Shown here one piece after another: positions 1-8,529 of a stretch of DNA of 64,000 nt. The position numbers and the translations under genes are program-made. The notes beneath the pieces are model-generated. The model searched no databases. It worked only from the letters and a program-made list of their open reading frames with translations, and was not told the DNA's origin. The stretch spans positions 242,922-306,921 of the forward strand of contig NZ_OESG01000014.1 in NCBI RefSeq assembly GCF_900240945.1, given 5' to 3'. Numbering within the stretch: the stretch's first letter is position 1; the number at the start of each line of letters is the position of its first letter. Source of the stretch: Mycobacterium sp. 3519A. GTDB taxonomy: Bacteria > Actinomycetota > Actinomycetes > Mycobacteriales > Mycobacteriaceae.

Positions 1-226
1 CCCGCAGCAGCACGCTTTCCCCGGCCTGCAACGCACCGAGCGCCGCCTTGCGCACCGAGTTCTGCGCACACTGGCCACCGACGAAGCCCTCGATTGTGCC
101 GTCGGACAACAGGATCGCTTGATCGCCCGCATGCGCGGAGGCCGGTTGCTGCGCGCGCACCACGGTGGCGTGGACGAACGGCGTCCGTGCGCGACGCAGT
201 TGCTGGGCCCGTTCAGTGACCGTCAT
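1..226 (-). CDS. XdhC/CoxF-family molybdenum-enzyme maturation protein (partial, N-terminus)
   Basis: Only the first 75 or so residues lie in the window; the gene runs off the left edge. The translation begins MTVTERAQQLRRARTPF and contains the block DGTIEGFVGGQC, which is the N-terminal signature of XdhC/CoxI-type proteins. These help insert or sulfurate the molybdenum cofactor of xanthine dehydrogenase and CO dehydrogenase. The ATG is preceded by AGAGGAG at good spacing and lies 10 bases after the coxL stop, so it is the fourth gene of the cox operon. Its place directly after coxL supports a role in building the Mo-Cu site. The exact family member (CoxF versus CoxI) cannot be told from this fragment. 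Confidence 0.8.
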   Translation of the reverse strand, partial: MTVTERAQQLRRARTPFVHATVVRAQQPASAHAGDQAILLSDGTIEGFVGGQCAQNSVRKAALGALQAGESVLLR

Positions 227-236
227 GAAGGCTCCT

Positions 237-2627
237 CTAGATCGGCGGGGTGGCTCTGCCCTGCATGGCTTCCCACACCCGCGACGGCGTCAGCGGCATG
301 TCGGCGTGCCGAACCCCGAACGGCGCCAACGCATCCACCACGGCGTTGACCACCGCGGGCGGAGATCCGACGGTGGCTGACTCGCCGATACCCTTCGCCC
401 CGATCGGGTGATGCGGCGACGGCGTGATGGTGAAACCGGTCTCCAGGTTCGGCACCTCGACAGCGGTCGGGATCAGATAGTCCATCAGCGAACCGCCGAG
501 GCAGTTGCCTTCCTCGTCGAACGCGATCATCTCCATCAGCGCCATGCCGATGCCGTCGACGATGCCGCCGTGCACCTGACCCTCGATGATCATCGGATTG
601 ATCCTGGTGCCGCAGTCGTCGACCGCGAGGAACCGGCGCACCTTCACCACAGCCGTCCCCGGGTCGATGTCGACCACGCAGAAGTATGCGCCGTAGGGAT
701 AGGTGAGATTCTCGGGGTTGTAACAGATTTGCGCGTCGAGACCACCTTCGATGCCGTCCGGTAGATCACCTGCGCCGTGTGCGCGCATCGCGATGTCCTG
801 GATGGTCACCGAGGCCGAGGGGTCACCCTTGACGTGGAAGCTGCCCTTGTCCCACTCCAGGTCGGCGACCGATGCTTCGAGCATGCCGGAGGCGATGATC
901 TTGGCCTTGTCGCGGACCTTGCGCGCCACCAGGGCGGCGGCCGCACCCGACACGGGCGTCGATCGACTGCCGTACGTTCCGAGCCCGAACGGCGTCTGAT
1001 CGGTGTCGCCGTGCACCACTTCGATGTCGTCGGGCGGGATGCCGAGTTCTTCGGCGACGATCTGGGCGAACGTCGTCTCGTGGCCCTGGCCCTGGGTCTG
1101 AACTGAGAGCCGCACAACGGCTTTGCCGGTCGGATGCACCCGCAGTTCGCAGCCGTCGGCCATGCCGAGCCCGAGGATGTCCATGTCCTTGCGTGGGCCC
1201 GCGCCGACGGCCTCGGTGAAGAACGCCATGCCGATGCCCATCAGTTCGCCGCGCTCACGCCGCTGGGTCTGCTCGGCACGCAGCGCGTCGTAGCCGATCA
1301 TGTCCATCGCCAGCCGCATGGTCTTCTCGTAGTCACCCGAGTCGTACACCCAGCCGGTCTTCGACTTGTACGGGAACTGCTCGGGTTTCAGCAGATTCGC
1401 CAGCCGCAGCTGCGCCGGATCCATCTGCAGTTCGTGCGCCAGACAGTCCACCAGTCGCTCGACGAAGTACACGGCTTCGGTGATGCGGAACGAGCACGCG
1501 TAGGCCACCCCGCCCGGCGCCTTGTTGGTGTACACCGCGGTCATGTGGCAGTAGGCGGCCTCGATGTCGTAGCTGCCAGTGAACACCCCGAAGAAGCCTG
1601 CCGGGTACTTCACCGGTGCTGCGGTGCCGTTGAACGCGCCGTGATCGGCCAGCACGTTGGACCGGATCGCGAGGATCTTGCCGTCCTTGCTGGCGGCGAT
1701 CTCGCCGACCATGATGTAGTCGCGGGCGAAGCCGGTGCTGGTCAGGTTCTCGCTGCGGTCCTCCATCCATTTCACCGGTTTGCCGAGCAGCAGCGAGCCG
1801 ACGATGGCGCAGACGTAGCCCGGATAGATCGGCACCTTGTTGCCGAATCCGCCGCCGATATCGGGCGAGATCACCCTGATCTTGTGTTCGGGCAGGCCCG
1901 CCACCAACGCGTACAGCGTGCGGTGGGCGTGCGGCGCCTGGCTGGTCGACCAGAGCGTCAGCTTGCCGGTCACCGGGTCGAGGTCGGCCACCGCGCCGCA
2001 GGTCTCCATCGGTGCGGGATGCACTCGGGGATAGACGATTTCCTGCTTGACCACGACATCGGCCTTGGCGAAGGCCGCCTCGGTGGCGGCGGCATCGCCG
2101 GTCTCCCAGTCGAAGCAGTGGTTGTCCGTCTTGCCGTCCAGGTCGGTGCGGATCACCGGGGCGTCGGGGTCAAGCGCCTTGCGGGCGTCGATCACCGGGT
2201 CGAGCGGGTCGTATTCGACGTCGATAAGTTCCAGTGCGTCCCTGGCGGCGTACCGGTCGGTCGCGACCACGAACGCCACCTCCTGACCTTGGAACCGCAC
2301 CTTGTCGGTGGCCAGCACCGCCTGCACGTCGTTGGACAGCGTCGGCATCCACGCGAGGCCCTTCTCGGCGAGGTCGGCACCCGTGACCACCGCCTTGACC
2401 TTCGGATGTGCTTGTGCCGCAGTGGTGTCGATGCCGACGATGCGGGCGTGCGCGTACGGCGACCGCAGGATCGCCAGATGCAGCATGCCGGGCAGTACGA
2501 CGTCGTCGACGTAGTTGCCGCGTCCCCTGATGAACCGCGGATCCTCCTTGCGCAGCATCCGACCGTGTCCGCAGGGCTTCTGATCGTTGTCGGCGGTATC
2601 TTCCGGCCGGATTTCGGTGGTGGTCAT
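237..2627 (-). CDS. coxL: Aerobic carbon monoxide dehydrogenase large subunit, form I
   Basis: Molybdopterin-binding catalytic subunit that oxidises CO to CO2 and passes electrons through CoxS and CoxM to the respiratory chain. The predicted protein is 796 residues, close to the usual 800-810. The active-site loop reads AYACSFR at residues 375-381, matching the form I signature AYxCSFR, with Cys378 as the expected copper ligand; form II enzymes read AYRGAGR here. Near the C-terminus GIGESATVG holds the catalytic glutamate. The ATG at 2627 overlaps the coxS stop in an ATGA junction, so translation is probably coupled. An open frame continues about 100 codons upstream inside coxS, but this is a shadow of the coxS frame. 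Family and form assignment are firm; substrate use in vivo is inferred. Confidence 0.96.
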   Translation of the reverse strand: MTTTEIRPEDTADNDQKPCGHGRMLRKEDPRFIRGRGNYVDDVVLPGMLHLAILRSPYAHARIVGIDTTAAQAHPKVKAVVTGADLAEKGLAWMPTLSNDVQAVLATDKVRFQGQEVAFVVATDRYAARDALELIDVEYDPLDPVIDARKALDPDAPVIRTDLDGKTDNHCFDWETGDAAATEAAFAKADVVVKQEIVYPRVHPAPMETCGAVADLDPVTGKLTLWSTSQAPHAHRTLYALVAGLPEHKIRVISPDIGGGFGNKVPIYPGYVCAIVGSLLLGKPVKWMEDRSENLTSTGFARDYIMVGEIAASKDGKILAIRSNVLADHGAFNGTAAPVKYPAGFFGVFTGSYDIEAAYCHMTAVYTNKAPGGVAYACSFRITEAVYFVERLVDCLAHELQMDPAQLRLANLLKPEQFPYKSKTGWVYDSGDYEKTMRLAMDMIGYDALRAEQTQRRERGELMGIGMAFFTEAVGAGPRKDMDILGLGMADGCELRVHPTGKAVVRLSVQTQGQGHETTFAQIVAEELGIPPDDIEVVHGDTDQTPFGLGTYGSRSTPVSGAAAALVARKVRDKAKIIASGMLEASVADLEWDKGSFHVKGDPSASVTIQDIAMRAHGAGDLPDGIEGGLDAQICYNPENLTYPYGAYFCVVDIDPGTAVVKVRRFLAVDDCGTRINPMIIEGQVHGGIVDGIGMALMEMIAFDEEGNCLGGSLMDYLIPTAVEVPNLETGFTITPSPHHPIGAKGIGESATVGSPPAVVNAVVDALAPFGVRHADMPLTPSRVWEAMQGRATPPI

Positions 2628-3100
2628 GCCTTCGCCTCCACGTCGGCGTGCTCGGCGGCCCACTGGATGGACCGCACGATCGTGGTGTAGCCCGTGCAGC
2701 GGCAGATCTGCCCGGAAATGGCCTCCCGGATGGTCTCCTCGTCGGGATCCGGTATGCGGTCGAGAAGTGCGCGCGCGGTGATCATCATGCCCGGCGTGCA
2801 GAACCCGCACTGCAGTCCGTGGCACCGCATGAAGCCCTCCTGCACGGGATCCAGTCGGCCGTCGGTTTCGAGGCCTTCCACGGTGCGGATGCTGTGTCCG
2901 CCCGCCATCGCCGCGAGCACCGTGCACGACTTGACGGGTTCACCGTCCATCTCGACGACGCAGGTGCCGCAGTTGCTGGTGTCGCAACCCCAGTGAGTTC
3001 CGGTGAGCCGCAACTGGTCCCGCAGGAAGTGAACGAGCAGTGTGCGAGGCTCGACCTCGGCGGTGACCGGTTCACCGTTGACCGTCATGGTGACCTGCAT
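2624..3100 (-). CDS. coxS: Carbon monoxide dehydrogenase small subunit, [2Fe-2S]
   Basis: Iron-sulfur subunit (158 residues, normal length) carrying two [2Fe-2S] clusters that relay electrons from the Mo-Cu centre in CoxL to FAD in CoxM. The N-terminal plant-type ferredoxin domain shows GCDTSNCGTCVV. The C-terminal helical domain shows CGFCTPGM and CRCTGY, supplying the four cysteines of the second cluster. It starts 2 bases after the coxM stop and its own stop overlaps the coxL start, so the three genes form one tight transcription unit in the order M-S-L seen in carboxydotrophs and mycobacteria. Confidence 0.96.
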   Translation of the reverse strand: MQVTMTVNGEPVTAEVEPRTLLVHFLRDQLRLTGTHWGCDTSNCGTCVVEMDGEPVKSCTVLAAMAGGHSIRTVEGLETDGRLDPVQEGFMRCHGLQCGFCTPGMMITARALLDRIPDPDEETIREAISGQICRCTGYTTIVRSIQWAAEHADVEAKA

Positions 3101-3102
3101 GG

Positions 3103-4023
3103 CTAATTCCCTTCCACAGCCGGGGCGTTGCGTATCCGCCGCACCGCGCTGCGCAGTGTTCGGACGGTGAGTTCGCTGGCGAGGTGGCGCTTGTACTCCG
3201 CGCTGCCCCGCATGTCGGTGACCGGGCTGCAGGCCTGCGCGGCGTCGCGCCCGGCGTCGGCGAAGGTGTCCTCGGTGGCGGGCCTGCCCGCCAGGCCCGC
3301 GCCGACGGCGGCCAGTGCGGCAGCGTCGGTGTTGACCGCCGTCAACCCCAACCGGGCCGTCACGATGGTGTCCCCGTCGAGCGTCACCGCGGCGCCCGCC
3401 GCGGCCACCGCCCAGTCGCCGACTCGCCGCTCCACCTTGGCGTAGGCACTCGAGCTGTTGTGCCGCAACGGAATCCGTATCTCGATCAGGATTTCATTGT
3501 GGGCCAGCGACGTCTCGTACGGACCGGCGAGGAAATCGTCGATCGGGATCTCGCGTTCACCGGACGGGCCGCGGGCCAGGCAGACCGCGTTCAGCACAGT
3601 GCACACCGTGGTGAGATCCTCGGCCGGGTCGGCCTGGCACAGCGAACCTCCGACCGTGCCGCGGTTGCGCACGACGGGATCGGCGATCACGCGTTCGGCG
3701 TCGCGGAAAATCGGGCACACCGCGGCCAGTTCGTCCGACTCCAGGGCCTCCCGGTGACGCGTCATCGCACCGATCCGCACCAGCGTCGGGTCGATGCCTG
3801 ATGTCGCCGGCCTTCCGGCTCCGACCACGATGTAGCCGAGTTCGGGGACCAGGTCGTTGATGTCGACCAGGTATTCGGGGTTGGCGATGCGCAATTTCAT
3901 CATCGGCAACAGGCTGTGCCCCCCGGCGACGAGCATTGCTCCGTCACCGAGTCGGTCGAGTAACCCGATGGCGTGATCGACGCTGGTGGCACGTTCGTAT
4001 TCGAAGGGTCCTGGAACCTGCAT
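3103..4023 (-). CDS. coxM: Carbon monoxide dehydrogenase medium (FAD) subunit
   Basis: FAD-binding subunit (306 residues) of the CO dehydrogenase heterotrimer. The N-terminal FAD loop reads AGGHSLLPMMKLR and the second FAD motif TVGGSL follows in the middle; the C-terminal CO_deh_flav_C domain ends the protein. It is the first gene of the operon, and the 76-base gap to the divergent LysR gene holds the shared promoter region. In related enzymes this subunit delivers electrons to the quinone pool or CoxG-type anchors; that part is family knowledge, not visible here. Confidence 0.95.
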   Translation of the reverse strand: MQVPGPFEYERATSVDHAIGLLDRLGDGAMLVAGGHSLLPMMKLRIANPEYLVDINDLVPELGYIVVGAGRPATSGIDPTLVRIGAMTRHREALESDELAAVCPIFRDAERVIADPVVRNRGTVGGSLCQADPAEDLTTVCTVLNAVCLARGPSGEREIPIDDFLAGPYETSLAHNEILIEIRIPLRHNSSSAYAKVERRVGDWAVAAAGAAVTLDGDTIVTARLGLTAVNTDAAALAAVGAGLAGRPATEDTFADAGRDAAQACSPVTDMRGSAEYKRHLASELTVRTLRSAVRRIRNAPAVEGN

Positions 4024-4065
4024 GCTGCGAGTGTTCGCTGGGCTGTAGGCGGCGTCAATAACGGG

Positions 4066-4081
4066 TTAAGTGATCGCTTAA
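4066..4081. promoter_or_regulatory. LysR-type operator between coxM and its regulator
   Basis: A perfect inverted repeat TTAAG-N6-CTTAA sits in the 76-base gap between coxM and the divergent LysR gene. It has the T-N11-A shape favoured by LysR-type regulators. It is the likely binding site through which the adjacent CutR-like protein controls both directions. The motif is seen; the binding is inferred. Confidence 0.6.
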
Positions 4082-4099
4082 GTCACTAGTCTTGCAAGC

Positions 4100-5074
4100 G
4101 TGACACCGGCTCAACTACGGGCATTTTCAGCTGTCGTGCGCCACGGTTCGGTCCACGCTGCGGCGGAAGAACTGGGGATGTCCGATGCGGGCATCTCCAT
4201 GCACGTCGCGCAGTTGCGCAAGGAACTCGACGATCCGTTGTTCTCGCGCACGTCGGCCGGCCTGGCGTTCACCCCTGGCGGGTTGCGGCTCGCCAGTCGC
4301 GCGGTGGAGATCCTCGGGTTGCAGCAGCAGACCGCGATCGAGGTGACCGAGGCCGCGCACGGGCGGCGGCTGCTGCGGGTCGCGGCGTCCAGCGCGTTCG
4401 CCGAACACGCTGCGCCGGGGTTGATCGAGTTGTTCTCATCGCGCGCCAAGGATCTGTCCGTCGAGCTGAGCGTGCACCCGGCGAGCAGGTTTCGCGAACT
4501 GATCGCCTCGCGCGCCGTCGACATCGCGCTCGGCGAGGTCGTCCAGCCGGGCGCGGCCGACCGCGACGCCGATTCCGCGATCGTGGTCCGGCCGTTCCTG
4601 AACTATCAGATGCTCACCGTGACGCCGCCGGGGAACGCCGCACTCACTCATCCGCCGACCCCCGCATCGCTGCGCGATCAGCAGTGGATGCTGGGGCCGT
4701 CGGCCGGCAGCGCCGACGGTGAGATCGCGGCGATGCTGCGCAGATTGGCGATACCGGAAGCCCAACAGCGGATTTTCCAGAGTGACGCGGCAGCGCTGGA
4801 GGAGGTGCAGCGGGTCGGCGGGGTCACCCTGGCGATCGGCTTCACGGTCGGAAAGGACCTGGCCGCGGGCCGGCTGGTGCAGCTGAAGGGCGACGGGCTG
4901 CAGGCGCCCGGTGAGTGGAGTCTGCTCACGCTGACGCCGGCCGCCCGCCAGCCCGCGGTTTCCGAGCTCGTGCGGTTCATCACCACGCCGCGGTGCACCC
5001 AGGCCATGCTGCGCGGCACCGGCGTCGGCGTGACCCGGTTTCGGCCCAAAATCCACGTCACGCTGTGGAGCTAG
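4100..5074 (+). CDS. LysR-family regulator of the CO dehydrogenase operon (CutR-like)
   Basis: 324-residue LysR-type regulator. The N-terminal winged helix-turn-helix spans roughly residues 1-60 (MTPAQLRAFSAVVRHGS, then AAAEELGMSDAGISMHVAQL), followed by the substrate-binding domain. Start is GTG at 4100. It is transcribed away from coxM across a 76-base gap that contains a perfect TTAAG-N6-CTTAA repeat. The same arrangement (LysR gene beside coxMSL, Rv0377 in M. tuberculosis, CutR in carboxydotrophic mycobacteria) makes it the probable CO-responsive activator. The effector is unknown from sequence. Confidence 0.88.
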   Translation: MTPAQLRAFSAVVRHGSVHAAAEELGMSDAGISMHVAQLRKELDDPLFSRTSAGLAFTPGGLRLASRAVEILGLQQQTAIEVTEAAHGRRLLRVAASSAFAEHAAPGLIELFSSRAKDLSVELSVHPASRFRELIASRAVDIALGEVVQPGAADRDADSAIVVRPFLNYQMLTVTPPGNAALTHPPTPASLRDQQWMLGPSAGSADGEIAAMLRRLAIPEAQQRIFQSDAAALEEVQRVGGVTLAIGFTVGKDLAAGRLVQLKGDGLQAPGEWSLLTLTPAARQPAVSELVRFITTPRCTQAMLRGTGVGVTRFRPKIHVTLWS

Positions 5075-5340
5075 GCCGCGGCTGCCGGATGCCCGCTGGA
5101 TAGCCGAAAGCCCGCATTTCGTTGCGAATGCGATGATTTTTCAGCAATCTCGCTTTTGCTATGTGTGCCTTCTATCGGCGCATTTTCTGGTTATTGCAAG
5201 GATTTACCGCTGCATTTCGTTGCTATTGACCGTCATCCCGCTGTGATTCTTACGCAGCCGTAGATTTGCCCTTGGTGGTTTAACTGACGTGGGAGTAAGT
5301 TTTGTGTGTCTAACGTCACAACGCCATAAAGGGGTGCCAT
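5075..5340. promoter_or_regulatory. AT-richer leader region of the porin gene with direct repeats
   Basis: This 266-base gap is clearly richer in A and T than its surroundings. It contains the 12-mer GCATTTCGTTGC twice, at 5114-5125 and 5212-5223, 98 bases apart. No convincing -10/-35 pair could be fixed. It most likely holds the promoter and operators of the downstream porin gene. Confidence 0.4.
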
Positions 5341-6663
5341 ATGCACACTGCGCTTCGCCCGTACGTGACGACCGGCGTGGCTCTGGTCGGGGCCAGCGTC
5401 ATCGCCGTCAGTCCCATCTCGCCACCGCCCGCCGAGATAGCCGCCGCCGCGCCGCGCGTTTCATCTGCGTCGGTCGAGCTGACCGCGGCCTTCGATCCCA
5501 TCACCGCGTACAGCCAACTGGTTAGCAACACAGTCAACAACATCTTGGGCCTCGCCGGCGAGGTGGCGGCCAACCCAGCACCGATCCTGCAGCAGGTGCT
5601 TGCCAATTCGATCGCCAACGCGCAGACGCTCGTCACCGCGCTCCAGGGAGCGGGGAACGGCCTGTTGAACGCGGTTCAGGGCCTACCCGCGACGCTTCAA
5701 ACCGCCGCCGGCCAGTTGTCGGGGGGCAACTTCGCCGGTGCGCTGGACACCGTGTTCTCGTATCTGGGCGGTGCGCTGCTGTTCGGCGCCGGGCTGCCTC
5801 TGTTGACAGGAGTGATACCAGTCGCTCAGAACGTTGTTGGCAATATCAATAACGTCGTACAGAACGGCGTCCTCGCACTACTGCTGCCCGTCCTCGGCGT
5901 GCTTTACCCGGTGAACGCCACCGTATCGGCGATCGGCGCGCTCGGCCAAGACATCGTCGACTCGGTCGGCGGCGGCGATGTCGTCGGCGTCGTGAGCGAT
6001 CTCCTCAGCGCCCCTGCCGTGCTCGCTGACGCCTTCCTCAATGGGTTCCCCGGTGGCATTTCCTCACTCATCGATCCAGCCGGCGGCCTGCTTACCACCG
6101 CCGCAGGTGTCGGATTCGGGACGATCGAGAATGTGCTGCAGGCTGCCAACATCATCGCGGGCTTGCTCACCGCGCCTACCGCAACCGCGAAGGTAACCAG
6201 CGCCAGCACGGCGAGCGACAACCTGGTCACCCTCAATGTGACGTCCGATCCGCAGAACAGCGCGGATGTGAAGGACCAGTCAGGTCAGGACGTCGGCCCG
6301 CAGTCGGTCGACAGCAGCACCGTCAGCGATGCCGTCAAGTCGGCCACCACAAACCGGTTGGCCAAGACTGCCAACGGCGCAACCGAGCTGAGCAACGGCA
6401 ATCCGGCCGACCCGGCCACCGCTGCCACGCCGTCGGCTCCCCGCAAGCGGGCAATCGACGCCATCGGTAAGGTGCAGGCCAAGCTGACCGACAAGCTCGG
6501 TGAGGCGCCCTCCGGTCTCGACGCGGCCGCCGACCACGTCACCAAGACACCGCCCGCCAAGACTGCCAAGCCGGCTAAGACCGCCAAGACTGCCAAGCCC
6601 GCCGCCGGCGATACGGCAGACAAGGACAGCGGGGATAGCGCTTCCGGGGACACCACCAAGTAG
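5341..6663 (+). CDS. GjpA-type outer membrane porin
   Basis: 440-residue exported protein. The N-terminus (MHTALRPYVTTGVALVGASV, with cleavage likely near the Ala run around residues 33-37) is followed by VELTAAFDPITAYSQLV, the entry typical of mycobacterial and gordonial proteins annotated as outer membrane porin GjpA. The middle is made of repeated hydrophobic, Gly/Ala/Val-rich stretches separated by polar turns. The last 45 residues change to a Lys/Ala/Pro/Thr tail with repeated KTAKPAK units that looks histone-like and disordered. It stands alone, with the next gene converging from the other side. Porin function is by family name only; no beta-barrel can be proven by eye. Confidence 0.75.
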   Translation: MHTALRPYVTTGVALVGASVIAVSPISPPPAEIAAAAPRVSSASVELTAAFDPITAYSQLVSNTVNNILGLAGEVAANPAPILQQVLANSIANAQTLVTALQGAGNGLLNAVQGLPATLQTAAGQLSGGNFAGALDTVFSYLGGALLFGAGLPLLTGVIPVAQNVVGNINNVVQNGVLALLLPVLGVLYPVNATVSAIGALGQDIVDSVGGGDVVGVVSDLLSAPAVLADAFLNGFPGGISSLIDPAGGLLTTAAGVGFGTIENVLQAANIIAGLLTAPTATAKVTSASTASDNLVTLNVTSDPQNSADVKDQSGQDVGPQSVDSSTVSDAVKSATTNRLAKTANGATELSNGNPADPATAATPSAPRKRAIDAIGKVQAKLTDKLGEAPSGLDAAADHVTKTPPAKTAKPAKTAKTAKPAAGDTADKDSGDSASGDTTK

Positions 6664-6681
6664 TCCCCATTTGAAATCGGC

Positions 6682-8529
6682 TTACGGCACAGCCGCTTCC
6701 AGCGCACGAATCAGGCTCGCGGCGTCCCACGGGCCCTTGTGCCGCTTGCCGTTGACGAAGAACGTCGGCGTGGACTTGAGGTCCATCAGTTCGGCGTCCT
6801 GCGCGTCGTCCTGCACCCGGTGCAGCACCTTGGTCGGATGCACCCGCACGTCCTGGTCGAACCGTTCGAGGTCCAGACCCAACTCGTTGGCGTAGCGGTA
6901 GATGTCCGACCACTCCAGTTGATCCTGGTTGGCAAACAGCATCTCGCTCATCTCGAAGAACTTGCCCTGCAACCCCGCTGCCTCCGCGGCCCGCGCGGCG
7001 TCGAAGGCGCGCGGATGCACCCGCTCCAGCGGCAGATGACGCCACACATACCGCAGCCGGTCGCCGAAGTGTTCGACCACCTCGTCGATGGCTCCGGTCG
7101 CCCGGCTGCAGAACGGGCACTCGAAGTCGCCGTACTCGACCAGCGTCAGCGGGGCCTGCGGGTTGCCGCGAATGTGATCGCGCTCGGGGTCGACGGGCCG
7201 AATCAACTTGAGCCCCACCGGTTCAGGCGGACTCAACTTGTCGGTGATCCGGAAGATCGCCCAGCCCAGCGCGAACGCGGCCACCGAGGCGAGCAGCACG
7301 CCGACGCGCGCCTGGTCCTGGCGCGCCGGTTCGGAGATCGCGATGTCGACGATGAACAGCGCGATGGTGAAACCGATTCCGGACAGCGCCGCTCCGCCGG
7401 CCACCCGCTGCAACTGTGCGCCGGGCGCAAGCTGGCCAAGACCGGTCCGCTGCATGAACCATGTCGCGCCGGTGATGCCGATGAGTTTGCCGATCACCAG
7501 ACCCGCGACGATGCCCCAGGTCAGCGTCGAGCCCATCGCGGCCGTCACGCTGTCCCAGTCCAACCGGACCCCGGCGTTGGCCAGCGCGAACAACGGCAGC
7601 ACCACGAACGACACGTAGGGCCCGACGTCGGTCTGCAGTCGTTCGTTGATCGAGATCGACTCCCGCAGACCGCGAGTGGCGGCCCTGGCGTACTGCGAGT
7701 TGGGCGACTGCCGGAAGGCGCGGATCATCTCGACAGTCGACTCCACCTGCTGGCGATCAGGGGTGAAGACGGGGATCAGCAACGCGACCGCGACGCCGGC
7801 GAGGGTGGGGTGAATGCCCGCGGCGGACAACGCGACCCACAGCGCGAAGCCGAGCACCGCGTAGGCAGGGCCGCGCGCGGCGGGCAGGAACCGGACCAAC
7901 GCCAGCGCGGCGATCAGGACAATCGAGACCACCAGCGGGACCACCGCGATGTGGTCGGAGTAGAACAGGGCGATCACGCAGAGCGCGCCGATGTCGTCGA
8001 CAACGGCCAAGGTGAGCAGGAAGATCCGCAGCCGAGACGGGTATTTGGGTCTGATGATGGCCAGCGCGCCGATCAGGAACGCGGTGTCGGTCGAGATCAC
8101 CACTCCCCATGCGTGCGTGTTCTCCCCGGACGGATTGAACAGCAGGAAGATGACGGCGGGCAGGGTGAGCCCGGCGATCGCGGCGACCACAGGTACCGCG
8201 GCACGCGCCCGATCGGTGAGCTCGCCGATCGTGAACTCGCTGGTGACCTCGAGTCCGACGATGAAGAAGAAGAACGTCATCAGGCCGTCGTTGATCAGAT
8301 GCTTGACGGTCATCTCGAAGGTGTGATCACCGAAGGTGAAGCCGACGTGAGTGTCCAGCAATGTCCAATACGTCTGCGCCCACGGCGAATTGGCCCACAG
8401 GATGGCCACCACGGTGAATGCCAGCAACAGCGCGGCCGCAGTATTCTCCTTGGTGCCAGGCGCTTTGGGATCGCGGCTGAAGCGCCCCGGCAGCAGGCGA
8501 ACGATGCGCGGCAGCGGCTCGGCGGTCAC
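6682..8529 (-). CDS. nhaA: Na+/H+ antiporter NhaA fused to a DsbA-like thioredoxin domain
   Basis: 615-residue fusion. Residues about 20-415 form the multi-spanning NhaA antiporter (HLINDGLMTFFFFIVGLEV, later VVDDIGALCVIALFY with the paired aspartates used for Na+/H+ exchange). Residues about 440-615 form a DsbA/thioredoxin-fold domain with the active site CPFC in VEYGDFECPFCSRA and a cis-Pro region STPTFFVNG. The GTG start at 8529 overlaps the stop of the glycosidase gene (GTGA), which fixes the start better than the longer open frame. Such NhaA-thioredoxin fusions are known in actinobacteria; the role of the redox domain is not settled. It is the last gene of a minus-strand operon. Confidence 0.9.
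   Translation of the reverse strand: MTAEPLPRIVRLLPGRFSRDPKAPGTKENTAAALLLAFTVVAILWANSPWAQTYWTLLDTHVGFTFGDHTFEMTVKHLINDGLMTFFFFIVGLEVTSEFTIGELTDRARAAVPVVAAIAGLTLPAVIFLLFNPSGENTHAWGVVISTDTAFLIGALAIIRPKYPSRLRIFLLTLAVVDDIGALCVIALFYSDHIAVVPLVVSIVLIAALALVRFLPAARGPAYAVLGFALWVALSAAGIHPTLAGVAVALLIPVFTPDRQQVESTVEMIRAFRQSPNSQYARAATRGLRESISINERLQTDVGPYVSFVVLPLFALANAGVRLDWDSVTAAMGSTLTWGIVAGLVIGKLIGITGATWFMQRTGLGQLAPGAQLQRVAGGAALSGIGFTIALFIVDIAISEPARQDQARVGVLLASVAAFALGWAIFRITDKLSPPEPVGLKLIRPVDPERDHIRGNPQAPLTLVEYGDFECPFCSRATGAIDEVVEHFGDRLRYVWRHLPLERVHPRAFDAARAAEAAGLQGKFFEMSEMLFANQDQLEWSDIYRYANELGLDLERFDQDVRVHPTKVLHRVQDDAQDAELMDLKSTPTFFVNGKRHKGPWDAASLIRALEAAVP

Noticed and set aside
1134..2690. Long plus-strand open frame of 518 codons
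   Set aside because: Antisense to coxL; His/Arg/Gly-rich translation without domain pattern. Such shadows are normal opposite GC-rich genes.
5221..5270. Sigma-70-type promoter for the porin gene
   Set aside because: TTGACC at about 5227 has no -10 element at acceptable spacing; not reported as a promoter.
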